Positions 26,938-35,494 of a stretch of 42,818 bases of DNA are shown piece by piece. Both the position numbers and the translations under genes were made by a program. The stretch spans positions 1 to 42,818 of the forward strand of contig JBGVFH010000008.1 in the NCBI GenBank assembly GCA_045120955.1, in the 5' to 3' direction. Source of the stretch: JAZMZS01 sp045120955. GTDB taxonomy: Bacteria; Bacillota; Clostridia; Oscillospirales; CAG-272. Within the stretch, counting starts at the first letter, position 1, and every line of letters starts with the position of its first letter. Under the pieces are notes generated by a model. It was not told the origin of the DNA and ran no database searches. It saw only the letters and a program-made list of their open reading frames with translations.

Positions 26938-28182
26938 TCAGATATATTTATCAAGCTCACTTATCTCGATCTCAGTCTGTGTGCTGTCGCTCATATTCTT
27001 GAGCACTGCCTTGCCGCTCTCAAGCTCCGAGTCTCCTATGATAAGCGTATACTCTGCGCCTATCTTGTCGGCATATTTCATCTGCGCCTTGAGGCTTCTG
27101 CCTACAAGGTCACACTCGCAGTAAATTCCCTTTTCTCTGAGCTTTTTCACAATGCCGACAGCCGCCGTCTGAGCCGCCTCGCCCAAAGAAGCAATATACA
27201 GACGCATCTTATCCTTTGCGGCAGGGACTATTCCCTGAGCCTCCATTGCGAGAATGAGTCGGGTAATTCCCATAGCAAAGCCTATACCCGGCAAAGACGG
27301 TCCGCCAAGCTCCTTTATAAGTCCGTCATATCTGCCGCCGCCGCATACGGTGCTCTGCGCTCCGATATCGTCACAGATAAACTCAAATACGGTTCTTGTG
27401 TAATAGTCAAGTCCGCGCACGATACCCGTGTCTATCGTGTACTCGATATTCATAGAGTCGAGCATCTTTTTAAGCGAGTCAAAGTGCGCCTGACAGTCGG
27501 GGCAAAGATAGTCGATGACTCTCGGTGCATCCTGCGAAAGCTCCTTGCAAATCGGGCTTTTACAGTCAAGGACTCGCATCGGATTTGTATAGAGACGCCC
27601 CTTGCACGTATCGCAGAGTCCGTCCTTTTTCTGCTCGAGATGAGAGATGAGCGCTTCTCTGTATTTCGGTCTGCACTCGGGACAGCCTATTGAATTTATA
27701 TGCAGCTTTATCCCTTTGATGCCGAGCTCACGCAAAACGTCATACGCAAGTGCAATAACTGTGGCATCAGCCGCAGGAGAAGCTGCACCGAACATCTCCG
27801 TACCGAACTGAAAGAACTCACGGCTTCTTCCTGCCTGAGGTGCCTCGTATCTGAAGCAGTTGATAAGGTAAAAAAGCTTGAGCGGCATTGCGTCCGAGCA
27901 TTTTCCGTGTTCTATCACCGCACGGGCAACGCCTGCCGTTCCCTCAGGTCTGAGAGTGAGCGAGCGTCCGTCAAGGTCTGAGAAGGTGTACATTTCCTTT
28001 TGTACTACGTCACTTGTCTGACCGACTCCCCGACGAAAAAGCTCTGTCGCTTCAAAGGTAGGGATGCGTATCTCCTCAAAGCCGTATTTTGCCGCTACCT
28101 TGCGTGCCGTCTCTTCTATATATCGAAACGCAGGGATCTGCTCGGGCAGAATATCCATAGTTCCGCGCATTTTCGTAATCAT
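26938..28182 (-). CDS. hisS: Histidyl-tRNA synthetase
   Basis: Class II synthetase charging tRNA-His. Motif 2 FRYEAPQAGRSREFFQFG, the histidine A motif GLDYYTRTVFE and GGGRYDGL with motif 3 GIGFAMGITRL are all present. The C-terminal anticodon domain follows. Length is 414 residues from ATG 28182, after AAAGGAGA; the upstream in-frame start at 28236 overlaps the promoter region and is rejected. A four-Cys cluster (CPEC, CDTC) lies in the insertion domain. The leader is too short for a T-box. Confidence 0.95.
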   Translation of the reverse strand: MITKMRGTMDILPEQIPAFRYIEETARKVAAKYGFEEIRIPTFEATELFRRGVGQTSDVVQKEMYTFSDLDGRSLTLRPEGTAGVARAVIEHGKCSDAMPLKLFYLINCFRYEAPQAGRSREFFQFGTEMFGAASPAADATVIALAYDVLRELGIKGIKLHINSIGCPECRPKYREALISHLEQKKDGLCDTCKGRLYTNPMRVLDCKSPICKELSQDAPRVIDYLCPDCQAHFDSLKKMLDSMNIEYTIDTGIVRGLDYYTRTVFEFICDDIGAQSTVCGGGRYDGLIKELGGPSLPGIGFAMGITRLILAMEAQGIVPAAKDKMRLYIASLGEAAQTAAVGIVKKLREKGIYCECDLVGRSLKAQMKYADKIGAEYTLIIGDSELESGKAVLKNMSDSTQTEIEISELDKYI

Positions 28183-28226
28183 AAAAATCTCCTTTGACGA
28201 TCCTTTTTCATAATCATACATCTTAG

Positions 28227-28255
28227 AGTATATCATGTTTTTCAGCTAATGTCAA
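28227..28255 (-). promoter_or_regulatory. Promoter of hisS
   Basis: TTGACA (28250-28255) and TATACT (28227-28232) on the minus strand are 17 bases apart; transcription should start about 38 bases before the start codon. Bases 28256-28381 hold no gene and no clear terminator. Confidence 0.85.
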
Positions 28256-28381
28256 CGAAAAAACTCGGACCTGCTCCAAAATCGGGCTGTCTGGGATAAA
28301 TCCAAACCAAATATGCTCTCACGTCAAAGACAAAAACAGACAATACGGCAAACGAATGTAGTTTTTTGCTCTCCGTTTCTC

Positions 28382-29152
28382 TCACAGCCGCCTTTTATTC
28401 ATAATGGGGATGCTTACAGCAACGGATACAGCGCACAGAACTGCCGTGATAATAACAGCGCTGTAATACACGGATATTTTCTCAGCTCCGACCAACAGCG
28501 GGGCTGTATTCATCAGCATCGTCGGCGAATATTCCTTCACCCTCGGCACAAGCCCTACCAGATATGCGGCAAAAAACACTCCGCCCGTACCGACTAAAAC
28601 GGCGGTATTCGAGCTTGCGGCAGCCGAGAAAAGCACGGTCAGCATGACAACCCACAGTCCGAGCAGCCACAGGCATATAACAGAAAATACAAGGTTGTGA
28701 GCGACCCCGTTATCCCAAAAGTATGCGTTATATGCATAGGTGATGGCAAAGCACAGCCAATAGCCTGCCGAATAAATAACGGTCAACACCGCAGTCTTTG
28801 AGATAACGACCTTGTATCTGTCAAGTCCCTTTGTCAAAATCGGTACAAGCGTCCCGGACTGATATTCCTTTGTAAAAATATTGCTTTCGAGCAGAACAAA
28901 GGCGATGAGCGCAATGGGGATGTTTTTGAAAAACTGAGTCCAGGATGCCATGGCATCTACGGTAACGGAGGTGACTGTCATGCCGCTTTCGGCAAGAGAC
29001 TCAGACATCATTTCAAGCAGCCACGGTGTCAGCTTTGCTGTGGCGGGATTCATGATACCGAGCAGGGCAAATATTATACAAAGTATCATCAGCCTCCCCG
29101 AACGGAGCTGCTGCATCAATTCTTTTTTTGTAAAAGCAAGCAGGGCTCTCAT
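28382..29152 (-). CDS. ABC-2 type transporter permease
   Basis: A 256-residue protein with about six membrane segments and the N-terminal pattern ALLAFTKKELMQQLRSGRL typical of ABC-2 permeases. The conserved loop FTKEYQSGTLVPILTKGL lies near residue 95. Its ATG overlaps the ATPase stop as ATGA. As the last gene of the MerR-controlled operon it forms an exporter with the upstream ATPase. Substrate unknown; MerR-linked pairs of this kind are often drug- or stress-responsive. Confidence 0.88.
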   Translation of the reverse strand: MRALLAFTKKELMQQLRSGRLMILCIIFALLGIMNPATAKLTPWLLEMMSESLAESGMTVTSVTVDAMASWTQFFKNIPIALIAFVLLESNIFTKEYQSGTLVPILTKGLDRYKVVISKTAVLTVIYSAGYWLCFAITYAYNAYFWDNGVAHNLVFSVICLWLLGLWVVMLTVLFSAAASSNTAVLVGTGGVFFAAYLVGLVPRVKEYSPTMLMNTAPLLVGAEKISVYYSAVIITAVLCAVSVAVSIPIMNKRRL

Positions 29153-30048
29153 TTTTTTACCGCCTCCATAAACAAAGCTTCGAGCGACGGCTCCATCCGC
29201 TCGATTTTCAAAACGGGAATTTTTTTGTCGGTTACATATTTAAGTACGTCAAACAATGTTTTTTCCCTCTCACGAAATATGAGCCGATTTTTGTCCGTCT
29301 GCCTAAAGCCGTCAAATGCGCCAAGCAAATACTGCGCATCGCTCTCCCGTTGTGTTTCAATCAGATACTCCTCCGTTCGGTACCCTTCCTTAATGTCGGA
29401 AAGCTTGCCCTGCATATTCACCGCACCGTCGCTCAAAAAAGCGATATCCGTGCAAATGCGCTCCACATCCGAAAGAATGTGTGTTGAAAACAAAACGGTC
29501 GCCTGCTCTCTTACCGACAGAAGAATATCGAGTATTTCCTTTCTTCCCACGGGGTCGAGGGCTGAAGTCGGCTCGTCACAGATGAGCAGCTTCGGGCGGT
29601 TGAGCAGTGCCTGCGCAATGCCGAGGCGTTGCTTCATTCCTCTCGAAAAGCCCTTGATACGGTGTCCTTCACCGCCGAGCCCCACCAGCTCCAACAGCTC
29701 ATTTGTGCGGTGTTTTGTCTCGGATTTTTTCATGCCGGTTATCTCGGCGCAAAAGCAAAGGTATTCGGGAGCTGTCATAAAGGAATAAAACTCGGGCACA
29801 TCCGGCAGATATCCGATATAACGGTTGGTGGCGGTTTGTCCGTAGACAACCTTTTCGCCGAACACCGTGATCTCTCCCTCGTCCGGCTTTATCAGACCGA
29901 GTACGGTCTTCATCGTCGTGGTCTTCCCGGCTCCGTTTTTGCCGATAAACCCGAAAACGCTATGCTCGGGAACAGACATCTCAAGTCCCCTGAGAACCTC
30001 CTTGTCCCCGAAATGCTTTTTCAGACCGGTTATATGAAGCATATCCAT
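29149..30048 (-). CDS. ABC transporter ATP-binding protein
   Basis: The 299-residue ATPase has Walker A GKNGAGKT, signature FSRGM followed by KQRLG, Walker B LLICDEP, and a C-terminal extension typical of ABC-2 exporters. ATG 30048 has GGAGG at 9 bases and overlaps the region of the preceding stop; an earlier in-frame start at 30075 lies inside the PLDc_N gene. It pairs with the downstream permease. Confidence 0.9.
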   Translation of the reverse strand: MDMLHITGLKKHFGDKEVLRGLEMSVPEHSVFGFIGKNGAGKTTTMKTVLGLIKPDEGEITVFGEKVVYGQTATNRYIGYLPDVPEFYSFMTAPEYLCFCAEITGMKKSETKHRTNELLELVGLGGEGHRIKGFSRGMKQRLGIAQALLNRPKLLICDEPTSALDPVGRKEILDILLSVREQATVLFSTHILSDVERICTDIAFLSDGAVNMQGKLSDIKEGYRTEEYLIETQRESDAQYLLGAFDGFRQTDKNRLIFREREKTLFDVLKYVTDKKIPVLKIERMEPSLEALFMEAVKK

Positions 30049-30049
30049 G

Positions 30050-30253
30050 TCAGTCGTCCTCCCTGCCGAGCACAAAATACAGTATCGGACCGATAAAGTT
30101 CATAAGAACGATCGTAACGACCAGCCACAGCGTTCTGTTTCCTCTCTTGTAATTGTTGTGAGTCAAAATGTGGAAAAGTGTATAACCAAGCAAAGCAAAT
30201 TCCGCAACGACAAGAGGCAGCAGAAACGGTAGAAATTCCATGATCTTATCCAT
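30050..30253 (-). CDS. PLDc_N-domain small membrane protein
   Basis: A 67-residue protein with two membrane segments and the end pattern NFIGPILYFVLGRED, typical of the phospholipase D N-terminal-like domain that often occurs alone beside ABC-2 transporters. GGAGG precedes the ATG, which overlaps the merR end by 8 bases. It probably assists the exporter, but its role is unknown. Confidence 0.8.
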   Translation of the reverse strand: MDKIMEFLPFLLPLVVAEFALLGYTLFHILTHNNYKRGNRTLWLVVTIVLMNFIGPILYFVLGREDD

Positions 30254-30980
30254 TCTTTTTTTCCTCCTTTCCGTAGGTCTCCACGCAAAAGCCCTTATAT
30301 CCGCAGCAAGTGCAGGTCAGCTTTCTGAGCGTGGGTGTATGACGAGCCCAAAATGCCTCTTTGAGTACAGGCTTGAACACCGCGTGACATTGAGGGCAGA
30401 TATATACCACACGTTTAAAATAGAAAAGCGTTACCCACACAGCATACGGAAGTGCCGCCGACACATATAAGACAAAAGGCCACCATATCCCCCCCGCTAT
30501 CCACAAAATAACGGATGTCCATTGTATGATTCCGAGAGGAATCCCGGAGATCAAAAGAATGGCATGGAGCTTTCTCATTTTCTTTTTGTTTTCCATAGCA
30601 TAAGCTATATCACCGATAGATTCAAACGAGAACCGCTCAACTGCTTTAAGCTCTCGACGGATGCTATCGAGCATTTCGAGCTTTTTCTGCCGCTCGGCAA
30701 GCTCCTCCCGAAGTGCCTTCTCATGCTGTTCGAGCAAAACCGAAATAATACTGCCCGGGTCCTGCTCGGAGAGAAGCTCTCCGATGCTGTTTATAGCAAG
30801 CCCCGCCTCCCGAAGAAAGCAAATGATCTTCATCCGCTTCAGATCGTCCTCCGAGTACAGCCGTCTGCCGCCCTCAGAAAGCTCGCTCGGTACAAGGATG
30901 CCCCTCGTATCGTAATACTGCACCGTTCTGACAGATACACCGCACAGCTTTGCGAGCTCTCCCGTTGTGTATTTTGACAT
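30246..30980 (-). CDS. MerR-family regulator with membrane and zinc-ribbon tail
   Basis: The N-terminal MerR winged helix (YTTGELAKLCGVSVRTVQYYDTRG) and a dimerisation coiled coil (to about residue 130) are followed by two hydrophobic segments and a C-terminal four-Cys element, CPQC...CTCC. A MerR fused to membrane segments and a zinc ribbon is uncommon; signal sensing at the membrane is plausible. ATG 30980 follows GGAGGT; the GTG three codons earlier is less well placed. It heads the operon with PLDc_N, ATPase and permease and probably controls its own promoter. Confidence 0.88.
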   Translation of the reverse strand: MSKYTTGELAKLCGVSVRTVQYYDTRGILVPSELSEGGRRLYSEDDLKRMKIICFLREAGLAINSIGELLSEQDPGSIISVLLEQHEKALREELAERQKKLEMLDSIRRELKAVERFSFESIGDIAYAMENKKKMRKLHAILLISGIPLGIIQWTSVILWIAGGIWWPFVLYVSAALPYAVWVTLFYFKRVVYICPQCHAVFKPVLKEAFWARHTPTLRKLTCTCCGYKGFCVETYGKEEKKNG

Positions 30981-31003
30981 AGCTTTCACCTCCTTACGCT
31001 GTC

Positions 31004-31034
31004 ATTGTACTGCATTACGCAGCGTAACAAGCAA
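31004..31034 (-). promoter_or_regulatory. MerR-type promoter with operator dyad
   Basis: TTGCTT (31029-31034) and TACAAT (31004-31009) on the minus strand are 19 bases apart, the over-long spacer that MerR activators correct by bending. The perfect dyad ttacgc-a-gcgtaa (31015-31027) lies in the spacer. Two more TTACGC half-sites stand at 30994-30999 and 31039-31044. The remaining DNA to 31285 shows no gene. Confidence 0.82.
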
Positions 31035-31285
31035 CCCCTTACGCAGGGGTATTTTTTAAAAATATCGGTCAATTTAAAATACTGCCGCCCAAATGTTCGT
31101 TCGGCATAGCATTCTGTGTTTATTTTACCATGATATTGGCAAAGTTACAACAGATATTCTCTTTCTTGGTCTTGTATTTGTCCTGACAATGCGGCAAGGG
31201 CATTAACGATACTTATACCACGGCATAAGAGAAAACCGCCGCAAGTATTTTTGCAATATATAGATTTTATAAAATAAATTTTGGT

Positions 31286-31323
31286 AAATTCCGCTTTTTT
31301 TAAAAAAGCACCGCATTACTTAT
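31286..31323 (+). promoter_or_regulatory. Candidate ECF sigma promoter, copy 1
   Basis: This 38-bp element shares its first 15 bases (AAATTCCGCTTTTTT) and last 10 bases (CATTACTTAT) with a second copy at 33244-33281, at identical spacing. It lies 70 bases before the VanZ-like gene. The two blocks may be the -35 and -10 regions recognised by the sigma factor encoded at 32709. Confidence 0.6.
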
Positions 31324-31392
31324 ATGAAAGGTTGATGTGCTGCTTGATTTTTGAAAGCACTTATCGAATGAAAATTTATATCAGGAGTTATT

Positions 31393-31869
31393 ATGAATAC
31401 TAAAAAAATAATGCGGTCATTTTTAGTTTTACTGTTTTGTGTATATTGTGTTTTTTTGATCAATTTTTTGTTTTTGGATGCCAGACTAACAACTCTTACA
31501 TATGCGGAACATTTAAAAAGGTCGGTCAATTTGGTTCCGTTCAAAACTATTGCGGAGTATGTATCAAAAATTGCAAATAAAACGATCAATCTATCGTCAT
31601 TTTTAAAAAACATGTTCGGCAATCTTATTTTGTTTTTACCCATGGGATTATTTTTACCTTGTCTGTCAAACAAAATGAGAAAATTTTCAAAGGCTCTTGT
31701 CGTTAATCTAATTATTATTTTAGCTGTCGAATGTATTCAGTTGTTTTCAACTTTGGGAAGCTTTGATATAGACGACGTGATCTTTAACATGTTCGGCAGT
31801 ACAGCAGGACATGCCGTTTTTCAATGCAAGCCGATAAACGTCCTTTTAAAAAGAATGCAAATTGCTTAA
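31393..31869 (+). CDS. VanZ-like membrane protein
   Basis: The 158-residue protein has an N-terminal membrane segment, then the VanZ core: NLVPFKTI, GNLILFLPMGLFLP and VECIQLFSTLGSFDIDDVIFN. VanZ-like proteins are linked to low-level teicoplanin or envelope stress resistance, but most are uncharacterised. AGGAG precedes the ATG. It lies downstream of the putative ECF element and begins the AT-rich block. Confidence 0.85.
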   Translation: MNTKKIMRSFLVLLFCVYCVFLINFLFLDARLTTLTYAEHLKRSVNLVPFKTIAEYVSKIANKTINLSSFLKNMFGNLILFLPMGLFLPCLSNKMRKFSKALVVNLIIILAVECIQLFSTLGSFDIDDVIFNMFGSTAGHAVFQCKPINVLLKRMQIA

Positions 31870-31990
31870 CAACAACCGCAAAAAGAAGGATATGATAGCA
31901 AACTAAAAACAATACATTAAATTTTTTGTATCTATGCATAAATTGCGAAGTCAGTCTTAATATTAGCGTTTATAAAGAAAGGAAGAAAAA

Positions 31991-32499
31991 ATGAAAAAAT
32001 CTATGCGTAAAATTCTCTTTTGTTTATTTGAAACAATTCTTTGCTGCACAATTTCATTATGAGCGCAAATGCAGCAACTACTTCTATTGCAGAGGAACAC
32101 GAAAGCTACATACTTTTCACTAACAAGCAAAGAATGAATTCTGACGGTAGCTTTATTTTTGAATTAAATTATCGTCTTACATCAAGTAGATTCACCGCAA
32201 CCAGTACAACTATTAGAATCGATACTTGCGCGCAAATACTAATGGTAGACGGAACCGGAGATATCTTTACAGATGCTTCTGAACTATTTAGAGTTACTTT
32301 ATATCATGATGGCTTTTTTGATTCGGCAGTAGATTCTTATATAGGAGCCGCAGACAATATATATGGCGGCAAAACCTTCACAAATATTACAAGCGGAGAC
32401 AAATACTATTTCATCATTGAACCAGTAGACGAGAATTTCAGTATGACACCTAAATATTTTACAGGGTATGGAAATGTTTCTAATGTTATAGTTAATTAA
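31991..32499 (+). pseudogene. Small secreted protein with a frameshift in the signal peptide
   Basis: An ATG at 31991, after AAAGGAAG, reads MKKSMRKILFCLFETILCCTISL and stops at TGA. The following frame (from 32041) continues FIMSANAATTS and runs 140 residues to 32499. Adding one T in the TTT near 32052 joins the two into a good signal peptide with an Ala-x-Ala site. The mature part has no recognised domain; it is rich in Thr, Ile, Tyr and Asp and looks like an extracellular beta-rich protein. Gene and frameshift are inferred from the join. Confidence 0.6.
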
Positions 32500-32550
32500 A
32501 TTGCACATAAAAAATGGACTGACATTCGCATATATACAATAAAAAACAGA

Positions 32551-32585
32551 ACAGCTCGGCATCTTACATGATGTCGAGCTGTTTT
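32551..32585 (+). terminator. Terminator after the small secreted protein gene
   Basis: A 13-bp stem, acagctcggcatc with gatgtcgagctgt (one G-U pair), has a 6-base loop and a short T tract (gtttt). It separates the vanZ unit from the sigma factor gene. Confidence 0.7.
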
Positions 32586-32619
32586 GTGTCAAATACATTT
32601 TTTAATATAGTAAAAGAGA

Positions 32620-32648
32620 TTGAATTATTTTACATTATATAATATAAT
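32620..32648 (+). promoter_or_regulatory. Promoter of the sigma factor gene
   Basis: TTGAAT (32620-32625) and TATAAT (32643-32648) are 17 bases apart, 60 bases ahead of the start codon. This is a housekeeping type, unlike the 38-bp element. Confidence 0.75.
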
Positions 32649-32708
32649 TTAACATAATTATATGAAACATGTTTATATAGCAACAATAGCGGCAACAAGG
32701 AGAAACAA

Positions 32709-33236
32709 ATGGTCGATATCAATGAGTACGAAAAGATTGTTAAAAAATACAGAGAACAACTCTTTAAGTACTGTTATTATAGATTGATGCAAAACAAAAC
32801 ACTGGCACAGGAAACTTTGAACGATGTTATTTACGTTTTGTACCAAAAATGGGACACGCTTGACAAAAGCCGAAATATTAAGGCGTATCTCTATCGTGTT
32901 GCTGACAGATGTATAAAGCACAATCTCGAAAAATATAATCGGTATTATAAATATAATGAATCATTAGAAGAAGCAATAGATAGCAATAGGTTTGACAGAG
33001 AGGAGCAATACGATGAGTATTTTGAGAATGATATGTTTCCTATTGAGGAGTATGTAGAACAGATCAGCAGCTCTCTGCCAAAAGAAATCAGGCAAATATT
33101 TATTTACAGATATATAGAGAAAAAAACCATCAGCGAAATATCCGAATTGACCACAATACCATATTCATCCTTGCGGTTAAGGCTGAGCAAAATTGAAAAC
33201 GCAGTAAGAGATGAAGTTAAGAAGATTTTTAATTAA
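32709..33236 (+). CDS. ECF-like RNA polymerase sigma factor
   Basis: The 175-residue protein has a region 2 (YREQLFKYCYYRLMQ through IKAYLYRVADRCIKHNL) and a region 4 helix-turn-helix (LPKEIRQIFIYRYIEKKTISEIS then IPYSSLRLRLSKIE). AAGGAG precedes the ATG. A probable membrane anti-sigma factor follows after 88 bases. It is AT-rich compared with the flanking housekeeping genes. Confidence 0.88.
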   Translation: MVDINEYEKIVKKYREQLFKYCYYRLMQNKTLAQETLNDVIYVLYQKWDTLDKSRNIKAYLYRVADRCIKHNLEKYNRYYKYNESLEEAIDSNRFDREEQYDEYFENDMFPIEEYVEQISSSLPKEIRQIFIYRYIEKKTISEISELTTIPYSSLRLRLSKIENAVRDEVKKIFN

Positions 33237-33243
33237 ATTTATA

Positions 33244-33281
33244 AAATTCCGCTTTTTTCCCAAAACAGCCTCATTACTTAT
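33244..33281 (+). promoter_or_regulatory. Candidate ECF sigma promoter, copy 2
   Basis: Second copy of the 38-bp element found at 31286. It stands between the sigma factor stop and the anti-sigma start, about 44 bases before the latter. The blocks AAATTCCGCTTTTTT and CATTACTTAT are conserved at the same distance, while the middle differs. Confidence 0.6.
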
Positions 33282-33324
33282 TATGAGGTGATAAATATGA
33301 TATAGAATAACGTAGGAGATTTTT

Positions 33325-34179
33325 ATGAGTTCCAAATTAGAAGAAAAACTCTTGGAAATTGAGAAAGAAAACCCGATTTCAAATGACGAAGAATTGATAA
33401 ACGCTGTAAAATCCATAATTGACAAGGAAGAGGCTCTGTCTGTCGAAGAAAGAGATTTTGATTTGATAGATGAGGCAATCGAGGCAGTATTTTTATTGAA
33501 TGATGTTGATATTGAGCATATAAACAAACGCGCTCAAAAAACAACAGACGATTTTTTAGAAAAGATCAGGACAGTCAACCAATCCGCCGTAAAAAATAAA
33601 AAAAATAAATCTTTCAGATTAAAATGGCTCATTCCGATAGCAGCGGTGGTTTCTTTAATGATCGTTGGTACTGTTACAGCATATGCCTTTGGCTACAATA
33701 TTTTTAACATGTCAAAAGATGCAATCGTGCAGCTCGTAGAAAAAGTTTTATATAGGCAAGGCGATACTGATATAATCGTCACAAGCAATGTAAAAAAATA
33801 TGATGATTTTGATGTTTTCCTGAAAGAAGAAGATACTTCCCAATTACTTCTTCCGTATGAACTTCCGAAAGATTACAAAATAGATAAAATTCGTGTAGAA
33901 GATTATGAAATCTATAAAACAATATCTTTTTCTATAATTTATGAAGCAGCAACTTATCAGATCATAATAAAGGCACCGCAATCCGGCAATATCGGAAACA
34001 GCGAAAACAAACCGCAGCTCATGGGTAACTATGATGTATATTACAGCACATACGACAATATTCATCAGGGTGAGTTTGAATACAAAGATAATTATTATAG
34101 CGTTACAACTTCTTCGTATGACTGCTTAGAAACAATTATTGAATGTTTGGAGCGATGCTGTTCATTCTCAAGAACATGA
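33325..34179 (+). CDS. Probable membrane anti-sigma factor
   Basis: The 284-residue protein has an acidic N-terminal cytoplasmic part (residues 1-95), one membrane segment (~98-118, LIPIAAVVSLMIVGTVTAYA), and an extracellular part with LLLPYELPKDYKIDKI, a pattern seen in DUF4367-like domains of Clostridial anti-sigma proteins. TAGGAG precedes the ATG. Position after the sigma gene supports the role. No zinc HxxxC motif is seen, so it would not be a ZAS-type factor. Confidence 0.7.
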   Translation: MSSKLEEKLLEIEKENPISNDEELINAVKSIIDKEEALSVEERDFDLIDEAIEAVFLLNDVDIEHINKRAQKTTDDFLEKIRTVNQSAVKNKKNKSFRLKWLIPIAAVVSLMIVGTVTAYAFGYNIFNMSKDAIVQLVEKVLYRQGDTDIIVTSNVKKYDDFDVFLKEEDTSQLLLPYELPKDYKIDKIRVEDYEIYKTISFSIIYEAATYQIIIKAPQSGNIGNSENKPQLMGNYDVYYSTYDNIHQGEFEYKDNYYSVTTSSYDCLETIIECLERCCSFSRT

Positions 34180-34418
34180 AACCCGCACGAACTATAAAAT
34201 TCGAACGTCACAATCGCATCACGCAAGGACATAAAGTCAGTATTCAATATATATATTCTCTCACCTTGTAATAATCCCCCATCTGGAATATTGGATAAAC
34301 TGATGTGCCATTTTCGCATTTCTCGGCCTGAAATACGCCCTTTTTCTATTACCCCGTAATTTTTACACACAAATAAGGCAGCTGCGGATTTTGCAGCTGC
34401 CTTATCAAGCATATTAAG
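34180..34418. other. Gene-free stretch between the sigma and pilus regions
   Basis: No supported gene. A minus-strand frame (34412-34095) passes straight through the terminator hairpin and the anti-sigma gene. Base composition changes here from very AT-rich to more GC-rich. Confidence 0.4.
34373..34405 (-). terminator. Terminator of the pilus operon
   Basis: A perfect 13-bp stem, ataaggcagctgc with gcagctgccttat, has a 7-base loop 14 bases past the PilT stop. The T tract is weak in the minus direction (TTATTTGTG). Confidence 0.75.
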
Positions 34419-35480
34419 TTATAAACCCATACGGCGGGAGAGCTGATCCGGGTTATCTGCGTATTCCAATGCAGTTTCTTTCGTAATGCGGCCACGTTGA
34501 TACAGTTGCAAAATAGACTGATCCATGGGCAGCATGCCCTCTTGACTTCCTGCGGCAATCGCTGCAGGTATTTGGTGGCTTTTACAATCCCGAATCATGC
34601 TGCGCACAGCTCCGGTGACTTGCAGAATCTCAAAAGCCGGTACTTGACCGCCATCCACATCCGGTAAAAGCTGCTGGGAAACCACGGTGCGAAGCACGGC
34701 ACTTAACTGAATACGGATTTGGCTTTGCTGATCCGACGGGAAAGTGTCAATAATTCGGTCAATGGTGTTGACCGTTCCCCGGGTATGGAGGGTAGCGAAC
34801 AAAAGGTGTCCCGTTTCTGCCGCTGTAACCGCGGTGCGGATTGCCTCGGCATCGCGCATTTCCCCCAGCTGAATAACATCCGGTGCTTGCCGCAGACAAG
34901 CGCGCAAGGCCGTCAAGTAATCCCCAGTATCTACGGAAATCTCTCTCTGGCTGACAATACTCTTCTGATTTCGGTGGAGGTATTCAATGGGGTCTTCCAG
35001 GGTAATAACATGGCAGGCCCGTTCCTGATTAATACGATCGATCAAGCAAGCCAATGTGGTGGATTTTCCGCACCCCGCAGTACCGGCAATTAGCACCATT
35101 CCACTGTTTAGCATTGCTAAATTCATAATCTGCGCCGGAATGGACAATTCCTGCCAATCAGGAATAGAAAAGGCAACAACACGTATAACTGCAGCCCAGG
35201 AACCTCGCTGCCGATAGGCGTTCACTCGGAAGCGAGCAAGCCCTGGAATTGCGAAGGAAAAATCATCATCACCGGAAGCCTGAAACACACCGAGATCCCG
35301 TTCTGCCAAGGTATAGATCTCTGTGATAAGCTGCTCACTGTGCATAGTCGTGAGTCGTTGGGCATCCATGGGAACAAGCAATCCCTCCAACTTATAGCTG
35401 ACGGGAGCGCCAGGTACAAAGAACAAGTCTGATGCTCCGTCTTTGGCCGCCCGGGATAAATATGTCTGTAATAACTCCAT
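34419..35480 (-). CDS. pilT: PilT-like type IV pilus retraction ATPase
   Basis: PilT hexamers power pilus retraction at the cytoplasmic base. The 353-residue protein has Walker A GTAGCGKS (133-140), Asp box LEDPIEY (161-167), Walker B IQLGEMRD (203-210), His box GHLLFATLHT (224-233) and the PilT-typical AVRSMIRD (291-298). ATG 35480 follows AAAGGAG; the upstream frame overlaps the preceding gene. It is the only pilus ATPase in the window. Without a PilB neighbour, it may have to act with an assembly ATPase encoded elsewhere or drive a reduced machine by itself. Confidence 0.93.
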   Translation of the reverse strand: MELLQTYLSRAAKDGASDLFFVPGAPVSYKLEGLLVPMDAQRLTTMHSEQLITEIYTLAERDLGVFQASGDDDFSFAIPGLARFRVNAYRQRGSWAAVIRVVAFSIPDWQELSIPAQIMNLAMLNSGMVLIAGTAGCGKSTTLACLIDRINQERACHVITLEDPIEYLHRNQKSIVSQREISVDTGDYLTALRACLRQAPDVIQLGEMRDAEAIRTAVTAAETGHLLFATLHTRGTVNTIDRIIDTFPSDQQSQIRIQLSAVLRTVVSQQLLPDVDGGQVPAFEILQVTGAVRSMIRDCKSHQIPAAIAAGSQEGMLPMDQSILQLYQRGRITKETALEYADNPDQLSRRMGL

Positions 35481-35494
35481 AGGAACTCCTTTCG

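Noticed and set aside
28182..28255. T-box riboswitch before hisS
   Set aside because: The leader from the promoter is only about 38 bases, too short for a T-box.
31035..31057. Short cccc/gggg hairpin with T6 as a plus-strand terminator
   Set aside because: No plus-strand gene lies upstream, the stem is only 4 bp, and the sequence shares TTACGC half-sites with the MerR operator, so it is more likely part of that region.
34095..34412. Minus-strand frame of 105 residues after pilT
   Set aside because: It starts in the pilus terminator hairpin, overlaps the end of the anti-sigma gene and lacks a ribosome site. Its middle part looks somewhat protein-like and could be a gene remnant, but this is not enough to call.
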